A stretch of 64,000 bases of DNA, taken from Balneolales bacterium. Its GTDB lineage: Bacteria; Bacteroidota; Rhodothermia; Balneolales; Natronogracilivirgulaceae. Made by a program: the position numbers and the translations under genes. The notes beneath the pieces were generated by a model, which was not told where the DNA came from, did no database searches, and worked only from the letters and a program-made list of their open reading frames with translations. Location of the stretch: assembly GCA_007132975.1 (NCBI GenBank), contig SLNO01000046.1:62001-126000 (forward strand), read 5' to 3'. Shown one piece after another: positions 1-8,246 of this stretch. Within the stretch, counting starts at the first letter, position 1. Every line of letters begins with the position of its first letter.

Positions 1-906
1 CATGGAACATACCACAGCGTTGCCGCTCACGGACGGATCGAACTCTGACAGAAAGAGCTCTGATGGATTTACGACCTCCCGCAGGCCACTGCTCTCCATT
101 TCAAAAATTCCCACTTCCTGTGCGGGTCCAAACCTGTTTTTAAGCGTTCTGAGTATCCGGTGATGCGACTGCTTGTCACCTTCAAACTGCAGGACGGTAT
201 CCACCATATGTTCAAGGATACGGGGGCCGGCAAGATCTCCTTCCTTGGTGACATGACCGATCGCTATCACGGTAATATTTTCCTGTTTGGCGAGCTGCAT
301 GATCAGTGCGGCACACTCGCGGATTTGCGCCGTTGTGCCCGGCATGCTCTGCAAGGCGCTGTGGTAGACCGTCTGGATGGAGTCGATGATCAGCAATCCC
401 GGTTTTTCTTTTCGCGCGGTTTCCACAACCTGCATGATCTCCGTTTCGGTATACAGGTGAAGATGGGCCGGGTTCACATCCAGCCGGCCGGCACGCTGCC
501 TGATCTGTGCCAGTGACTCCTCGCCTGAGACGTACAGCGCCTTATGTCCGGAAAGCAGGGACACCCATTGCAGCGCAAGAGTGCTTTTCCCGATTCCGGG
601 ATCCCCGCCCAGCAGAATGAACGATCCCGGCATCATTCCACCGCCTAACACCCGGTCCAGCTCCGCCATACCGGTAACCACGCGGTCTGCCTCGGTCGCG
701 GGTATTTTATCAAGCGTCACCGGCACGGGGGCCGCCCTGCCGTCTGATCTGAGCCTTGCCTTGTGCTCCCGGTGCCCGTTTTCTTCAGGCAAAACTATCT
801 CTTCAAGCGTATTCCATTGGGAGCAGGCTCCACAGGCGCCCAGCCACTGCGATGATTCCCATCCGCAGCTGGAGCAGACGTATCTGGTGCGTTTCTTCCG
901 GGGCAT
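1..906 (-). CDS. radA: DNA repair protein RadA (Sms), 3' end cut off by the window
   Basis: RadA is a RecA-like, DnaB-like helicase that extends D-loops and processes recombination intermediates in the cytoplasm. Translating the minus strand from the ATG at 904-906 gives an N-terminal zinc ribbon (C11, C14, C25, C28), a Walker A motif GGDPGIGKS near residue 102, and the RadA-specific KNRFGP motif near residue 252. Frame is kept to base 1, giving 302 residues; the family is usually about 450, so the Lon-protease-like C-terminal domain lies mostly outside the window. The start lies 3 bases after the stop of the upstream flippase-like gene, so the two are probably co-transcribed. The identification rests on zinc ribbon, P-loop and KNRFGP together, which no other RecA relative combines. 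Confidence 0.96.
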   Translation of the reverse strand, partial: MPRKKRTRYVCSSCGWESSQWLGACGACSQWNTLEEIVLPEENGHREHKARLRSDGRAAPVPVTLDKIPATEADRVVTGMAELDRVLGGGMMPGSFILLGGDPGIGKSTLALQWVSLLSGHKALYVSGEESLAQIRQRAGRLDVNPAHLHLYTETEIMQVVETARKEKPGLLIIDSIQTVYHSALQSMPGTTAQIRECAALIMQLAKQENITVIAIGHVTKEGDLAGPRILEHMVDTVLQFEGDKQSHHRILRTLKNRFGPAQEVGIFEMESSGLREVVNPSELFLSEFDPSVSGNAVVCSM

Positions 907-909
907 GTG

Positions 910-1998
910 TCACTTCCTGTTATTACCGTTTTTTCTGGCGTTAACACTCTTATTGAAATACCAGCTCATGGCCATGAGTCCGGCCCCGACAACCAGGTAG
1001 AAGCTGATCAGGCGCCACATGAAAACGGCGATGCCCAGAAACTCGATCCGCGGCATCAACGAGCCCTGGAAAAGCGCAAAAAGTCCCTCCAGCCCCCCGC
1101 TTCCGCCCGGTGTTGGCATAAACATGCCTGCCAGGGTCATGGCCATCCCCCTGAGGAAGGACAGCACCACATCGGCCGGAACAAAACTCAGCACCACAAT
1201 GGCTGGAAGCAGCGCCTTGGCCAGCCAGGCAAGCGTTGAAAGGATAAAGGCTTTTACGACAAATGACTTCGGCTTCTTCCTGAGTTCATGGGAGTAGGCC
1301 TCCAGCTCCTCCGCCTCCCTTGCAACCTTGTAGCGGTACTTCCGCAGGAAAGGCAAACTGAAGACAAAATTGACCGCACGCTTGAGGATGTAGGGGTTCC
1401 GAAAGACACCGTAGGTAAGGAACAGTGAGTAAACCAGAAGCAGTACGTAGATTATGGCCATGGCGCCATGCCCGACCCATCCGGCATTTTCCGGAACTAC
1501 GGGTAGGAAAAAACCGACGATCATGAGCATGGGAATAATGAACACCAGCAGCAGCTGGTCCAGCATGATGCCGTAGATGACAATGGCGCTGGACTGTCCC
1601 AGCGAAAGGTTTTCCCGTGTCATGGTGTACGTGGCCATGGGTCCGCCACCGATAGTGGACGGGGTTACCGAGGAGGTAAACTCCCAGCTCAGCACCACCC
1701 GCAACGAAGCGATCCAGGAGAGGCGCTGTTCGGATAGATAACGGATCTTGGCACTCAGAAACCAAATTCGCAACCCCACCACAAACAGAGCTATGAAGAG
1801 GCCTGGGGTCCTGTTCCAGTAAAGCCTGTCGAAAAGCCCCGGCGAGTAGGTCCACCAGATAAGCAGTCCCATGCTGGTGAGGCTGAGCAGGATGGAAAAG
1901 ACCAGATATTTACCAGAAAGCTGGGGGGAAAAACGATCATTTACCTGCTCACCTTCGGCAGCCGTTGTCTGTGTGATATGGTTCTTATCAGTTGACAA
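910..1998 (-). CDS. Flippase-like / lysylphosphatidylglycerol synthase TM-region protein (YbhN family)
   Basis: This 362-residue integral inner-membrane protein resembles the TIGR00374/PF03706 family, the membrane half of MprF and related proteins. It has about 7-8 hydrophobic segments (near residues 31-50, 63-85, 130-155, 170-190, 245-275, 280-300 and 325-350). It also has the family-style GGGPMATYT stretch near residue 115 and a TPGGSGGLEG loop near residue 303. No soluble aminoacyl-lipid synthase domain is attached, so it is not a full MprF. Family members are thought to move or present lipids, but the substrate here is unknown. It is probably co-transcribed with radA, 3 bases downstream, with no obvious functional link. 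The first 25 residues are polar and the start is taken at the first ATG. Confidence 0.8.
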   Translation of the reverse strand: MSTDKNHITQTTAAEGEQVNDRFSPQLSGKYLVFSILLSLTSMGLLIWWTYSPGLFDRLYWNRTPGLFIALFVVGLRIWFLSAKIRYLSEQRLSWIASLRVVLSWEFTSSVTPSTIGGGPMATYTMTRENLSLGQSSAIVIYGIMLDQLLLVFIIPMLMIVGFFLPVVPENAGWVGHGAMAIIYVLLLVYSLFLTYGVFRNPYILKRAVNFVFSLPFLRKYRYKVAREAEELEAYSHELRKKPKSFVVKAFILSTLAWLAKALLPAIVVLSFVPADVVLSFLRGMAMTLAGMFMPTPGGSGGLEGLFALFQGSLMPRIEFLGIAVFMWRLISFYLVVGAGLMAMSWYFNKSVNARKNGNNRK

Positions 1999-2080
1999 AG
2001 AGTATGATGGTGAAATCGCTCGTTATTGAAATGGCAGCCATTTTTTGATTGCTTTGACAAAGGCCTCCATGCCAGGCGCA

Positions 2081-2126
2081 TAAAAAAGCCCTGCATCGGG
2101 TTGCGCAAATATACGGTCCCGGATGC
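2081..2126 (-). terminator. Probable rho-independent terminator after the aldolase gene
   Basis: Read on the minus strand, GCATCCGGG at 2126-2118 can pair with CCCGATGC at 2100-2093 (one bulged C). A run of six T follows at 2087-2082. It lies about 50 bases after the aldolase stop and before the flippase-like gene. The T-run begins five bases after the stem, so the structure is not ideal. Confidence 0.45.
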
Positions 2127-2178
2127 AAGGCCTAAAATTACGGTAATTTTATGATTTCGTTATCAAAAAATTAGCGCA

Positions 2179-3255
2179 CTATGCGATGGTGATGTCCTCA
2201 TCAAGGTAGACATCCTGAATGACGTTCAGCAGCTGCACGCCTTCCTTGAGCGGGCGCTGGAATGCCTTTCGGCCACTGATGAGGCCCATACCGCCTGCGC
2301 GCTTGTTGATAACGGCAGTCTTGGCGGCCTCGGCAAAGTCGTTCTTGCCTGAAGCTCCTCCCGAATTGATCAGACCGGCGCGTCCCATGTAGCAGTTGGC
2401 CACCTGGTAGCGGGTAAGGTCAATAGGATTGTCCGATGAAAGTTCGGTGTACATACGCTCATCAAGTTTTCCATAGGATGAGTCGCCGGCATTCAAGGCT
2501 TTGAACCCGCCATTGACTTCCGGAAGCTTCTGCTTGATGATATCAGCCTGGATCGTCACACCAAGATGGTTTGCCTGTCCGGTAAGGTCAGCAGCAACGT
2601 GGTAATCCGTTCCGTTGATCTTGAAAGCGTTGTTACGGGTGTAGCACCATAAGATGGTCGCCATTCCCAGTTCATGGGCATAGGCAAACGCCTCTGCAAC
2701 TTCCACAATCTGGCGTGCAGCATTGTCGGAGCCGAAGTAAATGGTTGCACCAACAGCAGCTGCTCCCATGTTGTAGGCATCATCAATGGTTCCGAACATG
2801 ATCTGATCGAACTTGTTCGGGTAGGTGAGCAGTTCGTTGTGGTTGATTTTTACCACAAAAGGAATCTTGTGCGCATACTTGCGGGCCACGGCGCCAAGTA
2901 CGCCATAGGTGGAGGCCACAGCATTGCAACCGCCTTCATGGGCAAGTTTTACAATGTTCTCCGGATCGAAATAAATGGGGTTTTTGGCAAAGGATGCACC
3001 GGCGGAGTGCTCAATGCCCTGATCCACTGGCAAAATCGAGAGATAACCCGTTCCACCAAGCCTGCCGTTGTCAAACAGACGCTGCAGGTTTGCGAGTACC
3101 CGGTTGTTGCGGCTGGATGGACTCCAGATAGTGTCTACAAAGTCACCTCCCGGAATGTGAAGCTGGTCTTTAGAAATTGTTTTACATTCGTGATTAAGCA
3201 GGCTGTCCGCCTCATCACCAAGCAACTCATAGATGTTTTTGGTTGCTACTGACAT
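2179..3255 (-). CDS. fbaB: Class I fructose-bisphosphate aldolase (DhnA/FbaB type)
   Basis: This enzyme cleaves fructose 1,6-bisphosphate to two triose phosphates, or condenses them, by a Schiff-base mechanism in cytosolic glycolysis/gluconeogenesis. The 358-residue product matches the DhnA/FbaB family, with [12 protein letters not shown] near residue 80, [12 protein letters not shown] near 150, ADIIKQK near 240 and a glycine-rich phosphate-binding end SGGASGKND near 305. The Schiff-base lysine is probably the one in the ADIIKQK segment (inferred). The start is ATG at 3253-3255 because a strong AGGAGGT lies a few bases upstream; a longer in-frame reading to 3321 has no such support. It appears to be a single-gene transcript with a terminator at its 3' end. 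The metal-dependent class II enzyme is not in this window. Confidence 0.92.
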   Translation of the reverse strand: MSVATKNIYELLGDEADSLLNHECKTISKDQLHIPGGDFVDTIWSPSSRNNRVLANLQRLFDNGRLGGTGYLSILPVDQGIEHSAGASFAKNPIYFDPENIVKLAHEGGCNAVASTYGVLGAVARKYAHKIPFVVKINHNELLTYPNKFDQIMFGTIDDAYNMGAAAVGATIYFGSDNAARQIVEVAEAFAYAHELGMATILWCYTRNNAFKINGTDYHVAADLTGQANHLGVTIQADIIKQKLPEVNGGFKALNAGDSSYGKLDERMYTELSSDNPIDLTRYQVANCYMGRAGLINSGGASGKNDFAEAAKTAVINKRAGGMGLISGRKAFQRPLKEGVQLLNVIQDVYLDEDITIA

Positions 3256-3543
3256 ATGTTTACCTCCTAACTGTGGTATAGTTGACATGTATTCCAAACA
3301 GATTGCAGTCGTTATCTGCAAATTTTCGGTGCATTAACGGCACCAAGTCCTATGTGATTCTGTATCGTCCTAAATATAACGAATATAGTGTGAAATCTCT
3401 ATTAAGAAACCCCTTTGGATATGCCCGAAGCACTACATTTTTTCCTGAAAAATCTGTAATTTAGGGGATTAAATCTCAATAGTTGTTCGATTGCAGCCAC
3501 CGGTGTTTCAACCGTTCCGAACCTCCATTTTAACCTGTTCCAC

Positions 3544-4596
3544 TTGAAAGGCAAATCCATCTCAATCACTCCAGGCTTGCCAGATGCAGATCCTGTATCG
3601 GTTCACAAACTGCCTCTGCTCACTCCCGGCAGCAAATGCATCGTGCTCGCACCCATGGAGGATGTGAGTGATTCGCCATTCCGCCAGATGTGCCGGGAGC
3701 AGGGAGCCGATGTGGTATACACCGAATTCATCAGCTCCGAAGCAATGATACGTGAATCCGAGGCTTCAATGCACAAGATGTCCTACGAGGAGTCGGAGCG
3801 TCCGCTTGGCATTCAGATCTTCGGCGGACGGGAAGAAGCCATGCATGGGGCCGCAAAAATCGCTGAAGCGAACAACCCTGACCTCATCGACATCAATTTC
3901 GGGTGTCCCGTATACAAGGTAGTAAAAAAGAATGCCGGCTCGGCCTGCCTCAGGGACCTGGACATGATGGAACGGATGGCGGGCACCGTGGTGGATGCCA
4001 CCTCACTGCCTGTAACCGTAAAAACGCGGCTCGGCTGGGACGATAACTCCATACGCATCCGCGAAGTTGCCCTGATGCTTCAGTCTGTCGGTGTCAAAGC
4101 CCTCACCGTCCACGCCCGCACTCGCAGCCAGGGGTACAAAGGAGAAGCGCGCTGGGAATATTTCAAGCATATCAAGGAAACACCCGGACTCCACATCCCC
4201 ATAATCGCGAACGGGGACATCACCACGCCGGAGCACGCACGTCACCTGTTTGATGAGACCGGTGTGGATGGCCTCATGATAGGGCGCGCCGCCATAGGCA
4301 ACCCCTGGATCTTCCGCGATATTAAACACTATCTGGAGTCCGGTGAAATCCTCCCCCCACCCACCATCGAAGAACGCATGCAAATGTGCGCCAGGCAACT
4401 GAAGGCCTCCGTGGAACACCATGGTGAACGATTTGGCGTGATCATGATGAAAAAACACTACGGCAACTACATCAAGGGCATCCGGAACGGAAAGTACCTT
4501 CGCATGGAGATTATGGAAAAAGAGCGGATGGATGAAATCCTGGAATTGCTGCTCAACTTCCGTGAAGAGCCGGAAGCACGTGTTGCCGTGTTATAG
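3544..4596 (+). CDS. dusB: tRNA-dihydrouridine synthase (DusB family)
   Basis: This FMN enzyme reduces specific uridines in the tRNA D-loop to dihydrouridine. The 350 residues show the family opening VLAPMEDVSDSPFR near 34-47, the NFGCP motif with the likely catalytic cysteine C121, then KVVKKNAGSACL, VKTRLGW near 160, and the FMN-phosphate segment IPIIANGDI...GLMIGRAAIGNPW. The start is uncertain. The longest reading begins with TTG at 3544, without a clear ribosome site, and no ATG lies between there and the conserved core. The region upstream is shared with the divergent aldolase gene. It ends 49 bases before the convergent serS. DusB is favoured over other Dus types on overall pattern only. 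Confidence 0.9.
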   Translation: MKGKSISITPGLPDADPVSVHKLPLLTPGSKCIVLAPMEDVSDSPFRQMCREQGADVVYTEFISSEAMIRESEASMHKMSYEESERPLGIQIFGGREEAMHGAAKIAEANNPDLIDINFGCPVYKVVKKNAGSACLRDLDMMERMAGTVVDATSLPVTVKTRLGWDDNSIRIREVALMLQSVGVKALTVHARTRSQGYKGEARWEYFKHIKETPGLHIPIIANGDITTPEHARHLFDETGVDGLMIGRAAIGNPWIFRDIKHYLESGEILPPPTIEERMQMCARQLKASVEHHGERFGVIMMKKHYGNYIKGIRNGKYLRMEIMEKERMDEILELLLNFREEPEARVAVL

Positions 4597-4645
4597 GGCC
4601 GGAATACTGCCCCGAAAGTTCAGGGAACCAACGCGGTTCGACTGA

Positions 4646-5923
4646 TCAAAATTCCAGTTTATCCGTACCTGCCCATGGCTGCAGGGCTGCCGGAATGACA
4701 ACCGAACCGTCCGGACGCTGATGCGTTTCCAAAAACGCCGCCATGACCCGGGGAAGTGCCAGACCACTGCCGTTAAGTGTATGGATAATCTCCGTTTTCC
4801 CGTTTTCCCTTTTATGCCGGATCATCATACGGCGAGCCTGATAGTCTTCGAAATTGGAGCAGGAACTGACTTCAAGCCATTTTTTCTGTCCCGGACTCCA
4901 GACCTCAAGATCATATTTCTTGCTCTGGGTGAAACCCATGTCGGCTGTTCCCATCAGGAGCGTACGGTATGGAAGTTCCAATGCCTCCAGCAGCTCTTCC
5001 GCATCACGGCGCAACGATTCAAGCTCATCGTAGGAGCTTTCCGGATGGACCAGCTTGACCAATTCCACCTTGTCAAACTGGTGCAGGCGGTTCAAACCAC
5101 GCACATCACTGCCGTGCGAGCCGGCCTCCCTGCGCCAGCAGGGCGTGTAGCAGACATAACGGATCGGCAGCGCATCGGTCTTAAGCACCTCGTCCCTGTG
5201 GTAATTGGTCACAGGCACCTCCGCCGTGGGAATGGCAAAGTAGCCATCACGCGGTATCACATACATCATGTCTTCTTTGTCGGGGATCTGGCCAGTACCC
5301 CTTGCAGAACTCTCGTTTACAAAAAAAGGAGCCATCATCTCGACATATCCTTTTTCAACGGCCTTGTCGATAAAAAACTGGATAAGAGCACGTTGAAGCC
5401 GGGCTGCCGGACCCACATAGAATGGAAATCCGGCCGATGTGACCTTCGCTCCGCGTTCAAAGTCAATCCAGCCGCCTCCAGACACAAGGTCCCAGTGCGG
5501 TTTGCAGGTAGCATCTGCTTCCATGGGACTGCCCCAGCTGTGAACCACCAGGTTCCCCGATTCGTCCTTCGTCACAGGAACCGACTCGTCTGCCATATTG
5601 GGGATTTTAAGCAGCATATCGTCCCGCTTGCCTTGAAGTTCACGGACCGTCTCCTCCAGTGTTTTCACTTCCTGCTTCATTTCCCCTGTCTCACGAATGA
5701 CTTTCTGGGCTTCCTCCTTCTTTCCCTGCCCCATCAGCACCCCGATTTCTTTTGCCCGGGTATTGCTTTCCTGTCGCAGCTGCTCAAGGCGGTGAACCGT
5801 TTTGCGCCAAAGATCGTCCGTTTCCAGAACCTGATCCACCAGCCCGGTCTCCTTTTCACCTTTTGCCACCATGGCCTCTTTCACTTTATCCGGTTGCTGA
5901 CGGATCCTCTGTATATCCAGCAT
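4646..5923 (-). CDS. serS: Seryl-tRNA synthetase
   Basis: Charges tRNA-Ser (and tRNA-Sec) with serine in the cytoplasm. The 425-residue length is normal. The N-terminus MLDIQRIRQQPDKVKEAM and the following charged coiled coil (about 30-100) form the tRNA-binding arm. The class II core carries motif 2 around RREAGSHGSDVRGLNRLHQF and motif 3 NGSGLALPRVMAAFLE near the C-terminus. The start at 5923 gives the canonical family N-terminus. It converges on dusB and diverges from the Lrp-like gene, so it is probably monocistronic. Confidence 0.98.
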   Translation of the reverse strand: MLDIQRIRQQPDKVKEAMVAKGEKETGLVDQVLETDDLWRKTVHRLEQLRQESNTRAKEIGVLMGQGKKEEAQKVIRETGEMKQEVKTLEETVRELQGKRDDMLLKIPNMADESVPVTKDESGNLVVHSWGSPMEADATCKPHWDLVSGGGWIDFERGAKVTSAGFPFYVGPAARLQRALIQFFIDKAVEKGYVEMMAPFFVNESSARGTGQIPDKEDMMYVIPRDGYFAIPTAEVPVTNYHRDEVLKTDALPIRYVCYTPCWRREAGSHGSDVRGLNRLHQFDKVELVKLVHPESSYDELESLRRDAEELLEALELPYRTLLMGTADMGFTQSKKYDLEVWSPGQKKWLEVSSCSNFEDYQARRMMIRHKRENGKTEIIHTLNGSGLALPRVMAAFLETHQRPDGSVVIPAALQPWAGTDKLEF

Positions 5924-6083
5924 GTCACAAATATTTCATAATTGAATGGTATTATTTCGTCGCAAAAGATACGACATAACCTGCTCAAGAGGAACTTGTT
6001 GCGGTGCTTTTACCTGCTGGACCATGTTCAATCGTAACAATCACAGGAAGCCACTGTTAAAAAAAAACCAAAAGCCCTTGCTA

Positions 6084-6170
6084 ACCTAATTTAATTAGGG
6101 TACCTTTTCGCAGGCTTACAACTTGTTTAGAAACTTGCAGGACATTTACAGGACAAAAGGAAAACAGGAC
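6084..6170 (+). promoter_or_regulatory. Candidate Lrp-type operator: 15-bp palindrome plus CAGGAC repeats
   Basis: CCTAATTTAATTAGG at 6084-6098 is a perfect inverted repeat (7-bp arms around one base). It lies 73 bases before the Lrp/AsnC start. Its 15-bp symmetric, AT-centred form is like the sites described for Lrp family proteins. CAGGAC occurs three times between it and the start, at 6138, 6149 and 6165. Autoregulation by the adjacent gene product is an inference. Confidence 0.45.
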
Positions 6171-6171
6171 T

Positions 6172-6651
6172 ATGCATCATCTTGATGATATTGATATCGC
6201 CATTCTGAAACACCTTCAGCAAAATGGCCGCGCTCAGAGAAATAAGCTTGCCAAAATTGTCAATCTCTCGGTTCCTTCCGTTTCGGAGCGCATGAGAAAG
6301 CTGGAGGAGAGAAAACTCATTGATGGCTACCACGCCGTCCTGAATCCGAAAAAGTTCAACTTCGACATTGTCGCTTTCATATTTGTCGAAATTGACAATT
6401 CCAGTTTTCACGGCCCTTTTGTGGAGCAGGCCATTGAGCAACCTGAAATTCAGGAATGCCACTCCATTACAGGTGATGGCTCTCATGTCTTGAAAATCAC
6501 GACCAGGAACACCGAGTCACTGGAAAAGCTGCTAACCCGCATTCAATCCTGGGAGGGCGTCAAGAAAACAAGGTCCAACATCGTGCTTACTTCGTTCAAG
6601 CAAACGCGTGAAATACCACTGGATTCTGACCGGGCAACGACCAAATCCTGA
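6172..6651 (+). CDS. Lrp/AsnC family transcriptional regulator
   Basis: This 159-residue DNA-binding protein has the usual family size. The N-terminal winged helix-turn-helix (residues 1-60) reads DDIDIAILKHLQQNGRAQRN, then LAKIVNLSVPSVSERMRKLE as the recognition region. The C-terminal RAM/effector domain follows, with an NIVLTSFK strand near residue 145. Such proteins sense amino acids or related small molecules and often control themselves; a palindrome at 6084-6098 is a candidate site. The unknown membrane-protein gene starts 8 bases downstream and is probably in the same transcript. The effector cannot be read from the sequence. Confidence 0.92.
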   Translation: MHHLDDIDIAILKHLQQNGRAQRNKLAKIVNLSVPSVSERMRKLEERKLIDGYHAVLNPKKFNFDIVAFIFVEIDNSSFHGPFVEQAIEQPEIQECHSITGDGSHVLKITTRNTESLEKLLTRIQSWEGVKKTRSNIVLTSFKQTREIPLDSDRATTKS

Positions 6652-6659
6652 ACCCATTC

Positions 6660-8171
6660 ATGAAATGCACTCTCAGGCTTTTGGCGGCCGGCATCCTTAC
6701 CTTGGTCCTGCTTTCCGTTGCACTTCAGGACACGCATGCCAGTAGGCCGTTTGGTCTTGCCTACAAGGAATCTGATATTGATAAGCTGACACAAGAAGAG
6801 GTGGAGCTGTTGCGTCAGTCGGGTATCACATGGATCATGGTTGAGGAGGCACTGAGCGGGCTGCAAAAAAGCATGGTCCCCGAAGACTTTTCCCTGCTGG
6901 TGATGGTTCCCGAATATTTCCCCATACCGCACCGGCTGAATGCCGACAGGTACCGGGAGCGATCTGATTCTCTTTTGCATCATTACCGCGATGATGTGCT
7001 TGTTAAGGGCTTCGGTTTGTTTGCTTACGGAACGTGGCAACGCGGCTCGCTGCCTGAAAGACTTGAGCAGCTGGCCGCGCCGCACCTGGCTGGCCGTACA
7101 CTTTTCACCCTGGACACCCGGCCACTGTCCGGACCGGAACTGCATCCGTTTGAGAAGGTTCTTCTCGTGACCCGCAGTGCCTCTCAGCTTAAACGGCAAC
7201 TCGAGAACCAACCGGCTCTGATCGGTGTTTTATATGGCCCAAAGGATCCAGTTTTGGATTTGCGGGACTTTCAGGATGTTATGCAACTCCTTGAACTGTA
7301 CAATGATGTTCCGGTTTTTTTTCTCAGAAACTGGTTTGCATCCAACAGTCGCCTGACGGGTGCAGAGTATGACCATGATCTCTCCCGAATCACCCATCTC
7401 TTTCACAAAATTCCCGATGCGCGCCTTGCCAACCCGCGGCCGCCTGATACGCAGTACCAGGTGAGCATCTCCATGTTCCTGCTATTCTTATTCTGGGTTT
7501 TGTATGCGGCATGGTTCCGTATCAATCCGATTTATCGCCGTTCCGTTTTCCGATTTTTTACCAACTATGATTTCTTCGTAGATGATGTGCTGATGCGCAG
7601 GATCCGTTTTACCGGTGATGCTGTTGCCGTTTTTCTTCTATCCTGTCTAATCTCGGGAATAATGGGTTTTTCCATCGCTGAGCTTTACCTGGAACCAGCA
7701 GCACGACAGGCGCTTCTGTACTATACCCCATTCATTGGAGCAGGCTGGGACAATCCCTTCGCCTTCTTCATCCTTTTTTCCTTTGTCATGGCCCTGATGC
7801 TTGCAGTCAAGATAGCCTGGTTGTTCATTGCCAACAGTCAGCATGCCCATGCATCTCAGATCGCAACCTTCATCCTCTGGCCGCAGCACATGAATATCCT
7901 GGTGGTCAGTCTGGGTATCGTTTTACTCCGATGGCTCCCCACTGCCGCAACGGTGCTCATCATTGTTGGTACTTTCCTGACAATCACCGTGTTAAGTTTC
8001 TTTGCGAGTGCCTATAACATGAGGCGAATCCATCCGACTTCTCCCTTGTACATGGCTACAACATACGCCTTGTTCGTGCTGGTGACCGCATCAATCGCTT
8101 CATGGCTGGTTTTCGGCCTCGACATCCTCAAGGCCTGGGAACTTGCCGTTTCACTGACCTCCCTGGGATAG
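6660..8171 (+). CDS. Unknown exported six-pass membrane protein
   Basis: I do not recognise this 503-residue protein. Residues 1-27 look like a signal peptide (MKCTLRLLAAGILTLVLL, then a small-residue cut site before SRPFGLAY). Residues 28-260 form a soluble, probably periplasmic domain whose opening (FGLAYKESDIDKL...SGITWIMVEE) recalls the first strands of a TIM-barrel-like fold. The second half has about six transmembrane segments, near 263-283, 320-342, 366-390, 404-427, 429-452 and 466-490. It begins 8 bases after the Lrp-like regulator, so the two are likely co-expressed, and it converges on rpoN. The hydrophobic half could be a transporter or a polysaccharide-export type membrane domain, but no catalytic motif is visible. 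Confidence 0.75.
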   Translation: MKCTLRLLAAGILTLVLLSVALQDTHASRPFGLAYKESDIDKLTQEEVELLRQSGITWIMVEEALSGLQKSMVPEDFSLLVMVPEYFPIPHRLNADRYRERSDSLLHHYRDDVLVKGFGLFAYGTWQRGSLPERLEQLAAPHLAGRTLFTLDTRPLSGPELHPFEKVLLVTRSASQLKRQLENQPALIGVLYGPKDPVLDLRDFQDVMQLLELYNDVPVFFLRNWFASNSRLTGAEYDHDLSRITHLFHKIPDARLANPRPPDTQYQVSISMFLLFLFWVLYAAWFRINPIYRRSVFRFFTNYDFFVDDVLMRRIRFTGDAVAVFLLSCLISGIMGFSIAELYLEPAARQALLYYTPFIGAGWDNPFAFFILFSFVMALMLAVKIAWLFIANSQHAHASQIATFILWPQHMNILVVSLGIVLLRWLPTAATVLIIVGTFLTITVLSFFASAYNMRRIHPTSPLYMATTYALFVLVTASIASWLVFGLDILKAWELAVSLTSLG

Positions 8172-8246
8172 CTAAGATCATCATCACAGAGTGCTGCAAT
8201 CTGATCATTCTCCGCCTTACTATCTCAGAGCCCCTTTTATCCGCAG

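Noticed and set aside
4721-5941. 406-codon plus-strand open frame opposite serS
   Set aside because: Antisense shadow of seryl-tRNA synthetase with composition typical of reverse-complement translation.
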